Shown: positions 1-10,690 of the stretch, one piece after another
How positions within the stretch are numbered: position 1 is the stretch's first letter
Layout of the letters: each line of letters opens with the position of its first letter
Source of the DNA: Silene conica
Lineage: Eukaryota > Streptophyta > Magnoliopsida > Caryophyllales > Caryophyllaceae
Direction: 5' to 3'
Assembly (NCBI GenBank): GCA_029255685.2
Contig: CM055312.2
Coordinates: forward strand, 83,617,010-83,681,009
Length of the DNA stretch: 64,000 nucleotides
Made by a program: the position numbers and the translations under genes
Notes under the pieces: model-generated
Database searches by the model: none
The model's input: only the letters and a program-made list of their open reading frames with translations
Told to the model about the DNA's origin: nothing

Positions 1-1688
1 AACAAGATAAAAAAATGTAAAAAGAGGTTATATGAACCGTTTCTTACCCTAACTCGATGGAAACTCGTATAAACCACTTATTTTAAAAATCTGAAATAGT
101 CCCGACACGTATTTTTGCCGAACTCGAATGATGAACCCTAATCCATCTGCTTGACCCGTTTGATAAGTCTAATGTAGGGCCTATATGGGGATGTTGTGGG
201 ATCCCTTTTGCCCCTTCTACTTACATGGAGTTTTCATATTATGCATACTTTTAGCATGGTTAACTGGTTAAGGGTTCAATCTGTTGACGGGATAATATTA
301 CATATCTGTTTTGGTCGCGGCAACAAAATTTGTTGCTGCGGCCTAGTGTTGCTAAATGCGGTTAATATAGTCTTAAAATCAGGTAGCTGTAAACTCCAAA
401 TTCTATATAACCCTGTTGCATATTGTTGTCGTGGCCAATATTTTACGCTATGTTGGATCCACATATTGAAGAATTTGTACTAGAATAGAGTTTCTTGGCC
501 TGGTCGCCTATCTGAACAATGTAGTGTTCAGAACTCGATCCTTGAACCATTCAACATTTGGATTCACAACAATTGTTACTGTAGTAGACTATATAGTAAT
601 GAGCGGATCGAGGACGTACGTGAAAGGAGAGTGATAATTATACGGAGTATCTCATAAAAGGGCCAAAGGAATAATTGTTACTTATCCTCTAAAATGTATT
701 ACCTCACATAGGATCATAGTCCATAGGAGTAAGTTCCCCATCCCCATTCTTTTTCTCTTTGCTACATTTGATTTACCCCATATTTTCCTCGGTTGCTTTG
801 AGTGTCATTGCTCCTGGAACAATTATATCAACCCGTAATTTATTATCAAAAAATAAAAACACCAATTCAGGCGAGGCCTATCTGTGTAATTGGTTCCATA
901 TATGTCATTTATATTCAATATTTTGCAACTCTGCAACCATACCATGATCGGCGTGATGTACTTCATTTTGGCATTTGGTCGTCACATATTCCGTATTTAT
1001 TAGTAGTTTACTACCACCATAAGTAAAACTGAAATTTTGCCTGCTTTAACTCTAAATGTTTTCTATTTATCAGATGGACATTCGTAGAGCACTTGGTGAA
1101 CTTTTCAAGAGTCAATTCAGTTTTCTATTACCATAATTCTTCCATCTCGCTCGCTGCGTCTGCAATTTATCTGGACACTTTCACCGGACCTTCTCCTCTG
1201 AAATACAGATTTCATTCTGCAGTTAGGACAGTTAATCTAATCATAGAAAGGATTTGAAACCTATGGCGGATGCATGAATAACAACCTGGGAGTCCCTGAA
1301 CACCGGAATGGTTTTTGTTCATTTGACACACTTTTGCATTGAAAGGTTTCAAAATCTACGGAGTATAATTTTGTAGAATAACATATACTCCGTATTAATT
1401 ATGAAATGGAACAACAAAAACACAATTTTTTTTGGAGTTAAAGACCGGTCATTTGTACCTATTCCATTTTACGGTGTTTCAGTCAATTTTTTCTGTTCTA
1501 TTTTGAAAATGTTTTCGATTTTGATTATCTACCATTCTACCCCTATTTAGTCTACTTCTCATCTAATAGTTAGTTTCTCCTTTTTCTGATTTTTGTGTCA
1601 AAATCAAAAATAAATAAATGACTAGAAAAGAAGAGTTGTAATACTAATAATCGTAACCGTAAAACGACGGTGAATTGGACAGAGGGTG
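1..1688. other. Intergenic, no supported gene
   Basis: AT-rich DNA with only short open frames and no recognisable domain. A near-perfect 31-base palindrome lies at 313-343 (arms GCGGCAACAAA and TTTGTTGCTGC). An inverted pair TACGGAGTAT / ATACTCCGTA lies at 1357-1366 and 1385-1394. After an AG at about 1073, a short frame at 1074-1133 could be an orphan terminal exon, but nothing identifies it. Confidence 0.5.
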
Positions 1689-1693
1689 CTTTG

Positions 1694-2281
1694 TGTAAGG
1701 ACCCGCATATTTAGCCGCAATTCTAGCCTCATAGCCAAGAAATTGCGCACGCGGTCCGTTCACTTCGAGCCCGTAGATTTCGTATTTTACTTTTGTATTT
1801 TCATTACTAGTTTTTTGTATCATTTAGTACTCCAAGTCTACTTCCTGCGTGTTGAAAGTTTGGAATCTCGTTTTTAGTTTAAGGCACGTTTTTAGGAGTT
1901 TAGAAAACGTATACCTATTCTGTAACATCAATGTTCACTTTTACCAGACTAGAAATATCAAATTTGTCTATGTGAGGAGTACTAGTCAATCAATTCAATC
2001 TGCTTCTCACCCTGTTGCTTTCTATTGCTTGTTGTTTGTTTTCTAATTAATGACTCTTGCCTTCATAACTTACTAAATACTAACAAGCATGTGTGTGTCG
2101 ACCGTTGTTGATCGAGACTAAGATCCCGACACACGCAAACCCAGACCGATTACGAATGCTCTAGTGCTTGACAAACACTAGTGCTTGACAAACACTAGTG
2201 CTTGACGCTCTCGCTTTCATTCTTGTCGTGAGTTAGACAAGGGTGCGCTTCACGACCCGGCTCAAAGTTCGGACCGTGATA
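1694..2281 (+). repeat. 5' LTR of the gypsy element
   Basis: 588 bp, beginning TGTAAGGACC and aligning along its length with the 542-bp 3' LTR. It carries three copies of a 17-bp unit starting CTAGTGCTTGAC near 2161-2205, where the 3' LTR has one. It also carries small extra segments near 1990 and 2075. The last two bases are TA where the 3' LTR has CA. Confidence 0.93.
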
Positions 2282-2283
2282 TT

Positions 2284-2295
2284 TGGTATTAGAGC
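2284..2295 (+). other. Primer binding site, tRNA-iMet type
   Basis: TGGTATTAGAGC lies two bases after the 5' LTR. It differs by one base from the usual TGGTATCAGAGC complement of initiator methionine tRNA. Confidence 0.8.
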
Positions 2296-2299
2296 TCGG

Positions 2300-4016
2300 T
2301 CTTCACGACGGGCAGCTGTATACGTTGACGGGAAAGACCGCAGATCCGAGTGGGAACAAAAGCGACACTAAGGCTAGAGTGACGACCTTAGAGAAATTGG
2401 TGGACAAGAAAATTACATCGTTGGAGTCCCTCGTTGTGAGCTTGGGGCTACCCATCACGCATTAGATGAGACGGTGAAGGGACATGAGTCCCGCTTGGTG
2501 GCCGTTGAGAAGGCAATTCTGAAGGACTACAACGCGGAGATGGGCTACCTCCACGAAAAAATCGAGCAACTAGAGAACATGTGTAATGCCTTGATGAAAA
2601 TGGTCGGAGACGGAAGTCTAGGGGGAACTCCCAAGGTGAAACCACCTACGCCTCAAAAATATTACGGGGCGAGAGACTCGAAGGAAGTCGATAACTTTAT
2701 CTTCGACATGGAACGGTACTTCCGTGTAAGCATGCTCGACGAGAATCTGAAAGTCAACACGGCGAGTATGTACCTAATGGATGATGCCAAACAATGGTGG
2801 CGTTCAAAATATGCTGAGATCGAATTAGGGACTGGGGGACGACTTCAAACGACTCTTCAAAGAGCAATTCTATCCGGAGAACACAGACTTCCTGGCTCGA
2901 AGGAAACTAAAGAACTTGAAGCATACAGGCTCGATCCGAGACTACGTGAAAGCCTACTCGGCGTGTATGTTGGAGATTGCCGACATGACGGAGAAAGATC
3001 GAGTATTCCAGTTTATCGATGGCTTGAAGGAGTGGGCTCAACGAGAAATCATGAGCCAGAGACCAGAGTCCCTCTCGGCTGCGATGACAGCGGCTGAAAG
3101 ACTAGTCGATTACTACATAGAGCGGGAAACAACCCAAAAGAAAGGATTCTCCGTAACGGGCGGAAATAACCCAAAATTTGGAGGAAAGACCTCACAGGCA
3201 AGACCTCCCTCTACGAGAAACAGTCGCTTCCGTCCAGGGGGAGACAATAGAAGGTGGGGCTCAACCAATTCTACTCCCACCTCTTCTAAAGGCAGCACTT
3301 CCGAAGCGTCGACTGCGAGGAAGCCGTTTGCGTGCTTTCTTTGCAAAGGACCACATAGAATGTCCGAGTGTCCTCACCAAGGAGAATTCGACAATCTCAA
3401 GAAGAGTTTGTCGAAGATGTCGGTGGAATCGAACCCCGACGGGACAGATCATGACGCCGAAGAGTGTGACGATAATATCGTGAGCGAACAAGAGGAAGTT
3501 GCTCGAATAGGCGCGGTACACATGTTTGGTTCAATGGGAAAAGATGTCGAGCGTCCCGAGAACAAGTCCACGGAACTGATGTACGTCAAAATAAACGTCA
3601 ATGGAAAGGCTACTCGAGCCATGATAGATACGGGGGCCTCCCATAATTTCGTCACCCCCGACGAGGTGAAGAGACTCGGGATGAAATTGAATCGAGAAAG
3701 CAGAAGCATGAAAGCCGTCAATTCCAGTGCCAAGCCAATTCAAGGTGTGGCCAAAGAAGTGACGATCAAGATGGGCGAGTGGTCTGGAAAGCTGGACTTC
3801 ACCTGCATCCCGATGGATGATTTCAAAATCGTCCTTAGAATGGATTTCTTGAAGCGAACCCCGACATTCTTGGCGCCCCACAATGGATCCCTAATGAAGG
3901 TGGGGTCAAAACCGTGCCTGATGAAAGCCGTAGAAGGCGAGAAAAAGCTAAAGGGATTGCTCCTCTCTGCGATGCAATTGAAGAAGGGACTCTTCACCTG
4001 TCTACCATATCCATGA
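2300..4016 (+). pseudogene. gag-protease region of the gypsy element, frameshifted
   Basis: The reading frame is broken near 2445, near 2835 and near 3990. The first pieces give a coiled-coil N-terminus and a capsid-like domain containing DDAKQWWRSKY. Downstream, about 3327-3372, is a zinc knuckle with spacing CX2CX3HX4C (CFLCKGPHRMSEC). Around 3624 is the aspartic protease motif DTGASHNF. Its catalytic Asp is intact although the polyprotein is not. A TAA near 4033 separates this region from the RT frame. Confidence 0.9.
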
Positions 4017-4039
4017 AGGAGAACACCTCCGATTAACCT

Positions 4040-6739
4040 ATGGAACCACAAATCCAGGGAGTGTTGGAGGACAACAAAGACGTAATGCCCGATAAGTTAC
4101 CTATGAGTTTACCCCCTCGGCGATTGGTGGACCATCAAATTGAGTTAATCCCAGGGACAAGACCTCCCGCACGAGGACCATATCGGATGGTACCTCCAGA
4201 GTTAGCTGAACTAAGGAAACGGCTAGACGACCTACTTCGCTTAGGGTCAATTCAACCTTCTAAAGCTCCATATGGGGCTCATGTGCTTTTCCAAAAGAAA
4301 CAAGACAGTAGTCTGAGATTGTGCATCGACTATCGAGCCTTGAACAAGCTGACGGTGAGAAACCGCTATACCATCCCTTTGGTAGCCGACTTATTTGATC
4401 AATTACAAGGCGTCGTATACTTCACCAAGTTAGATCTGCGATCCGAGTATCATCAAGTTCGAATTGCCGAATGAGATGAGTCAAAGACTGCTTATGTGAC
4501 GAGATACGGGTCGTTTGAATGGTTGGTCATGCCTTTTGGCTTGACTAACGCCCCTGCAACATTCTGTACGTTGATGAATTATGTATTCCACGAGTACTTG
4601 GACAAATTCGTCGTGGTATACTTGGATGATATTGTTATGTATAGCCGCTCATTGGTCGAACACACAGAACATCTGAAGCTCGTGTTCGCGAAGCTCCGAG
4701 ACAATCACTTGTTCGTGAAGAGAGAAAAATGTGAATTTGCCCAACCTGAAGTCAACTTCCTCGGTCATATCGTGGGAAAAGGGAGACTTAAAATGGACTC
4801 GAAGAAGATCACAGCCATCAAAGATTGGGGAACTCCAAGGAACGTGTCCGAGCTCCGCTCTTTCTTGGGGCTGGCGAACTATTACCGAAGATTCATTCGA
4901 GATTATTCAAAGATTGTCGCACCACTAAACGATTTGTTGAAAAAAGATGTTAAGTGGGAGTGGTCTATTGACAAGAAGAGAGCCTTTGAAAGGCTCAAAG
5001 AAGCGATGGTTGAAGAACCAGTCTTGGCGTTACCGGATATTACGAAGCCTTTTGAATTCGAGACAGATGCGTCTGACTTTGCCCTCGGTGGGGTGCTCCT
5101 CCAAGAGGGCCACCCCTTGGCCTTTGAGAGTAGGAAGTTAATGGGGTCGAGACTTTGTCCAAGAGAAAGAACTCTTAGCCATCGTTCATTGCCTACGGGG
5201 ATGGAGACACTACCTCTTAGGGTCGAAGTTTGTTGTCAAGACGGATAACACCGCAGCGTCCCACTTTCTCACACAGCCCAAGCTCAATAGCCGACAAGCG
5301 AGATGGCAGAAATTGTTGGCGGAATTCGATGTGGAATTCGTTTACCGACCGGGAGCGGCAAATAGTGTCGCGGATGCCCTAAGCCGTAGATGTGATTTGT
5401 CCGCACTACATGTGATTGCTCATCTATCCTCCACCACAGTGGCCACGGATATTTGAGCTAAGGCGAAGGAACACTTCGACCAAGACCCAACGGCGAGGAA
5501 TCTGAAGCAACTTGCCATTGAAGGGAAGACACGCAAGTTCTGGATGGAAGATGGACTCCTATTCATGAAGGGACACCGAATTTTTGTTCCGAAAGCGGAA
5601 GGACTGCGGAAGATCCTCCTACAGGAATGTCACGATACCTTGTGGGCGGGTCATCCGGGATGGAAGAGAACGTTGTGTTTACTCAAGAGAAACTACTACT
5701 GGCCACAAATGAAGGAGGACGTGATGGAGTACACTAAAACCTGTCTTATTTGCCAACAAGATAAAGGAGAGAAATAGAAACCGGAAGGGTTACTGAATCC
5801 GTTGCAGGTACCAACAAGACCTTGGGAGAGCATCTCAATGGTCTTTATATTTGGGTTACCGAACGTGGGGGAACTAAGTGTAATCCTTGTCATCGTGGAT
5901 CGATTTTCGAAGTATGCCACTTTAATTCCCCTACCTAAAGCTTGCAACGCCGAAGAGACAGCTATAATGTTTTTCAGACATGTTGTGAAATATTGGGGAC
6001 TGCCTCAGAGTATAATCAGTGATCGAGATGCTCACTTCACGAGATTATTTTAGGGAGAGTTGTTCAAGTTACTGGGGTCCAATCTTCATATTTCCTCAAG
6101 TTATCATCCCCAAACAGATGGCCAGAAGAGCGCTTCAATAACATGTTGGAAGAACACCTGCGCCACTTTGTGGGTGCAACTCAAATGGAGTGGGTGAGAC
6201 TCCTTGATGTTGCCCAGTTTTGTTTTAACGCTCAAACGAGCTCCTCTTCCAACAAGAGCCCGTTTGAGCTTGTTAAAGATCAGATGCCGCTCTTACCTCC
6301 CACTGTTGCTGATACTTATGCGGGCCGGACGAAGAAAGCACATGAGTTTGCCAGAGAATGGAACGTAAATGCCGAGATTGTCCGAGCTTACTTGGAGAAA
6401 GCATCCCGCCGTATGAAGAAGTGGGCAGATGAGGATCGCAGAGCTCGAGAGTTTAATGTTGGTGACATGGTCATGGTAAAGTTGAATAAAGAACAGATGA
6501 GATTCATGTGGGGACGAAACAAGCGTCTGGTGAAAAAGTATGAAGGCAAAATCCAAGTGATCAAGCGGATTGGAGAAGTAGCATACAAGCTCGACCGCCC
6601 TGCCTGGATGAAGTGCCACCCTGTGTTTCATGTGAGCTGCTTGACGCCCTACCATCCAGATCCTGAAGACCCCTCCCGCAACAAGAGCAAGCGCGCCCAC
6701 ATCCGTTCTAACCAACTCCCAGCGACATCAGCCGATTGA
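4040..6739 (+). pseudogene. pol region (RT, RNase H, integrase) of the gypsy element
   Basis: RT blocks include [24 protein letters not shown] and the catalytic YLDDI near 4620. RNase H has DASDFALGG near 5070. The integrase zinc region (two His, then CLIC) is near 5630-5757. The integrase core retains SDRDAHF. The position of the first catalytic Asp reads Val (SMVFIFGLP), and the final Glu falls after a one-base deletion near 6130. In-frame stops are at 4472 (TGA), 5454 (TGA), 5775 (TAG) and 6051 (TAG), with a frame shift near 5140. The C-terminus ends at 6739 without a visible chromodomain. Confidence 0.92.
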
Positions 6740-6782
6740 ACAAGCCTTGAAGATTGCAGCGTTGTCGAGGACGATAACAGAT

Positions 6783-6795
6783 TAGGTAGGGGGAG
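6783..6795 (+). other. Polypurine tract
   Basis: The purine-rich run TAGGTAGGGGGAG lies immediately before the TG of the 3' LTR, the usual site of plus-strand priming. Confidence 0.8.
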
Positions 6796-7337
6796 TGTAA
6801 GGACCCGCATATTTAGCCGCAATTCTAGCCTCATAGCCAAGAAACTACGCACGCAGTCCGTTCACTTCGAGCCCGTAGATTTCGTATTTTACTTTTGTAT
6901 TTTCATTTCTAGTTTTTTGTATCATTTAGTACTCCAAGTCTACTTCATGTGTGTTGAAAGTTTGGAGTCTCGTTTTTAGTTTAAGGTACGTTTTTAGGAG
7001 TTCAGAAAACGTATACCTATTCTGCAACATCAATGTTCAATGCTACCAGACTAGAAATATCAAATTTGCCTCTGTGAGGAGTACTAGTCAATCAAACTGC
7101 TTCTCGCCCTGTTGCTTTCTATTGCTTGTTGTTTGCTTTCTTATGAATGACTCTTGCCTTCATAACTTACTAACAAGCATGTGTGTGTCGACCGTTGTTG
7201 ATCGAGACTAGGATCCCGACACACGCAAACCTAGACCGATTACGAATGCTCTAGTGCTTGACGTTCTCGCTTTCATTCTTGTCGTGAGTTAGACAAGGGT
7301 GCGCTTCACGACCCGGCTCAAAGTTCGGACCGTGACA
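6796..7337 (+). repeat. 3' LTR of the gypsy element
   Basis: 542 bp, TG...CA. It matches the 5' LTR except for substitutions and a few deletions, including loss or non-gain of two 17-bp units. It is followed directly by the CTTTG target duplication. Confidence 0.93.
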
Positions 7338-7342
7338 CTTTG

Positions 7343-7685
7343 CAAGAGATTTTGATGTACAGAAGGCGCTTTATCGTTTTTTGGCGTTAAGGTAGGAGGA
7401 ACTTCAAACTTGCAAAAGGCTCTTGCATCGGAAGTAATTAAACGTAATCCTTACATTTAATCTACTAAGGAATTAAGACGTTTGTAGTCTAGACTGATGC
7501 ATCTAACTTTGTGCATTCATTTCCATAAAAAGAAAAGGGCGCTAAAACATTGACATAGACTTAAAGTGGAGCCTATAACATAACGAAAGAAAGTCAACTA
7601 TACAAGCAAGCCCCGTATCATCAGAAAGTCCTTTAGCAGCTTCTGCGACAGTTCTAGAGATAGTTACATATAAAAAGCCTTATAG
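7343..7685. other. Intergenic, no gene seen
   Basis: No coding or RNA gene recognised. A short stretch near 7557 (ACTTAAAG, then TGGAGCCT) resembles 18S rRNA just upstream of the fragment that follows. It could be the same copy carrying a deletion and an insertion. Confidence 0.35.
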
Positions 7686-7998
7686 TGACTCAACACGGGG
7701 AAAATTACGAGGTCCCGACATAGTAAGGATTGACAGATTGAGAGCTCTTTCTTGATTCTATGGGTGGTGGTGCATGGCTGTTCTTAGTTAGTGGAGCGAA
7801 TTGTCTGGTTAATTCCGTTAACGAACGAGACCTCAGCCTGTTAACTAGCTATGCGGAAGGCCTCCTTCGCAGCTAGCTTATTAGAGAGACTATGGCCTTC
7901 CAGGCCACGAAAGTTTGAGGCAATAACAGGTCTGTGATGCTCTTAAATGTTCTAGGCCGCACGCGCGCTACACTGATGTATTCAACGAGTCTATAGTC
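7686..7998 (+). pseudogene. Nuclear 18S rRNA-derived fragment
   Basis: The sequence follows the 3' third of plant cytosolic 18S rRNA in order. It starts at TGACTCAACACGGGG, continues with the 'gacatagtaaggattgac' block and 'attccgttaacgaacgaga', then 'gtttgaggcaataacaggt', and ends near 'gatgtattcaacgag'. Scattered substitutions and missing flanks mean this is a displaced rRNA fragment, not a working rDNA unit. Identification rests on recalled 18S consensus. Confidence 0.85.
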
Positions 7999-9034
7999 TA
8001 ATGGTCCTACCTAAAGGCCTTGGACTATGAAGGTGTTACATGTAGTGTTTTCCGGGTTCTGTTCCTTGATGAAAATAGAAAGGGGACTTGTGTTCTATAT
8101 TTTGCTAGGATGTTTACGTTTAATAATGTATTGCATTACTTTTTCACATACAGACTTTACACTTTTACATACATTTTTTCATTAATTTTACATATCATGT
8201 CCTTTTCCCAAAATAGCTAAACCTAAACAAAATGACCCTTATTTGTACTTTTTCCCTATAATCGAATCTACTTGCTCTTAAAAACTTGAATAATGGACCA
8301 CAATTTTCCAATTAATGATATGTTTGGTTAAAATATTAGGGTTTATCAATCAATGACATTAATTTGTTTAATTATTTATCAATTATTACAGTTGGATCCA
8401 TTTAATTTCTTTGGTTTGCAATTGTACAAACAATCAATTTGGAGATGGTTCTACTGGCGGAGATTTCGACCCCACTTCGATGATGAGTCTACAAGCTACC
8501 AGAAGGGAATTTTGGGAGCAGCTTTGAGTCTTTTCATGGCAGCCATTTATTTTGGCATTGTACAAAGGTTCTTTGTTTGCCAATCTGCAAATAGTCCAAT
8601 CAGTTGTATCTTCAATTGCTGATGTTACAGACTTGTTGGTGAGCAGATGTGGGAAGGGAGAAAAAAAAATCAATTGGGTGAGGGAAAATAATGGCAAGGG
8701 TAATATTGTAAAAAAATGTATGTGAAAGAGAAATTCGTATGTGAAAAAAGCACGTTCAAATTCTAATAGCACAAGACAACATAATTTTTGCCCTTTTTAT
8801 GCACTATATGGGTTTGATTCATTATTTATGAATGTTAATTAATGGTGTTAGGTTTGAGTTCCTTAACCATAAAGTTAGATAGTTCAAAAACTTCAAATAC
8901 TAATCTTCTTACTCTTACTTTTTTAGCATTGTACCAAAAAAAAAGGTGATGCTCAATCATATACGAGTTTTACTCATTCATGGACGTAAATGACTCTAAT
9001 ACCCCTTTTGTTTTAATAGTTTCCTTCCAATACC
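7999..9034. other. Intergenic; one unidentified short frame
   Basis: AT-rich. A frame at 8353-8622 (89 residues, with a hydrophobic segment GILGAALSLFMAAIYFGI preceded by a basic, aromatic stretch) looks more protein-like than its surroundings. It matches nothing I recognise and could be an exon remnant. No splice partners are visible. Confidence 0.3.
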
Positions 9035-9042
9035 CTTGTGTT

Positions 9043-9663
9043 TAGGGATGGCAATGGGTAGGGTCCGGCAAGACCCGACCCAACCCGAAGTAAAAAAACC
9101 TTAGACCCATACCCGACCCAGACCCTAAAGTGTCTGAAATTAATGGACCCACACCCGACCCTAATGGGTCTGGGTCCGGGTAGGGTCTACCCTAGGGTCC
9201 AATTTTTCTTAACGAGTCATTCAATAAAATGTAACAAAGTTCGAATTAAATTACAAAGTTTTGATTAAAGTATTATAAAGTCTTGGTTATTTGGATCATT
9301 ACTCGTACCCGACCCTAAATTATATCATTTACCGTACCCAAACTCATCATTTTCATCAATTTCCTCGTTATGCTTAATGGTTATATTATTTGGATATGCG
9401 TATAGTATATTAATGATAACTAATAAAGGTCATCCGTTTGTGTGTTTTTTCTTTTTCTTTTTCTTTTTTTTAAATAAATATTTAAGGGTCTAAGGGTCGG
9501 GTAGGGTCCCAAGATCAAGACCCGGACCCGGACCCGAAGTTTCTATATAGGACTCATACCGGACCCATACCCGAGTGGGTCTAAAAAATTCAGACCCATA
9601 CCCGACCCGTTAGGGTCAGACCCTACGGGTCTGGGTTGGGTACCCGACCCACTGCCATCCCTA
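9043..9663. mobile_element. hAT-type MITE with GGGTC-rich ends
   Basis: Terminal inverted repeats begin TAGGGATGGCA and continue in near-complement for about 20 bp. The flanks are an exact 8-bp duplication CTTGTGTT (9035-9042 and 9664-9671), the length typical of hAT transposases. Both ends are packed with GGGTC/GACCC words and the middle is AT-rich. No coding capacity, so it is non-autonomous. Confidence 0.9.
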
Positions 9664-9671
9664 CTTGTGTT

Positions 9672-10690
9672 AGTCTCTCGTCTTCATTTACTGTTTTTTT
9701 AACTATAATTACCATCATTCAACCACCACTCGTCAGACACCATCCACCATTCTCACCACCGCCTTGCTTGCGCTACCGACCGATGTTGACGACCTCTTCG
9801 TATCGGCCATCAAACAAACTCACAAATCGACCTCCCAACAATGATCTTACCAGATCTATCTATTTCAATTATTAGGTTCAATTCAATTCCAATTTCAATT
9901 CCAGTTAACCCTAATACACTAATGAAAAACGTAACAAAAGAGAAGACTTAATAAGCGAGACTAACTTCAGTGCCACGGGTGGACCTCTAGAAAAAAGTAA
10001 TCCAATCACCTCCTCCCCGTCTCTCGGTACCAAGATTCCTCAATTTTTCAATTTTTCAATCTCAAACTCGCTTCATCGTCCCTACATCTAGAAATCTTTA
10101 AAAAGTGCCTTATTATAATAATATTACGATGCTGAATGAGCAAAATGAGTTTAAGTTTGAAGTTGGAAAATTCTCAGGTTCTACAATTCACACTAAATTC
10201 GCCGGCGGCATCGCTATTTCTCAATCTTAACGCCAACGACAATTTAAACAAACCTTAATTTAATTAGTCTAAATTACTTCCTTAATTTTATATAATATAA
10301 TTAAAAAGTTATTAATTAGACTTGCTTGATTGATACACGAATTAACATATTAGCTGTGTAATTTTGACGGATTTGATTAATTTTGTAAGAGAGGTGATAG
10401 AGTTTTGTCATTTATAGACAAAGGGCATAAAATGAAAAAATAATGAAAAAAATCCATAAATGTATAAAACTCGTACCTGAATAAGCAACTTCGGAAAAAA
10501 AAAACTAGAGTGCACTTGGATAAAACATACTCCGTATAAGCTTAATTAAGTTGAAGTGGTTACTCGACCCGACCTGCAAATCCTAACATCTGGTCCGTCC
10601 CTGCTCGTAATTAACTTCCCCCAATTCAACAGTTGCGCATAAACGTACGAAATCACAAACAATACCTACACAACACACGGTTACTCCCCG
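9672..10690. other. Upstream region of the ELL-like gene
   Basis: No gene recognised. It should hold the promoter and 5' UTR of the downstream gene; no clear TATA box can be assigned. An ATACTCCGTA word occurs near 10529. Confidence 0.4.

Larger units (their letters stand above)
1694..7337 (+). mobile_element. Complete but inactive Ty3-gypsy LTR retrotransposon
   Basis: The element is bounded by two LTRs that start TGTAAGGACC and end in TA (5' LTR) or CA (3' LTR). It is flanked by an exact 5-bp target duplication CTTTG (1689-1693 and 7338-7342). Order inside: LTR, initiator-Met-type primer site, gag with zinc knuckle, protease, reverse transcriptase, RNase H, integrase, polypurine tract, LTR. 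RT before RNase H before integrase makes it Ty3-gypsy. At least five frame breaks and several in-frame stops show it cannot encode its proteins. I see no chromodomain after the integrase. The two LTRs differ by many substitutions and indels, so the insertion is not recent. Confidence 0.95.

Noticed and set aside
2474..4016. Expressed host gene from the gag-like frames
   Set aside because: Zinc knuckle, protease motif and flanking LTRs place it in the gypsy element, with broken frames.
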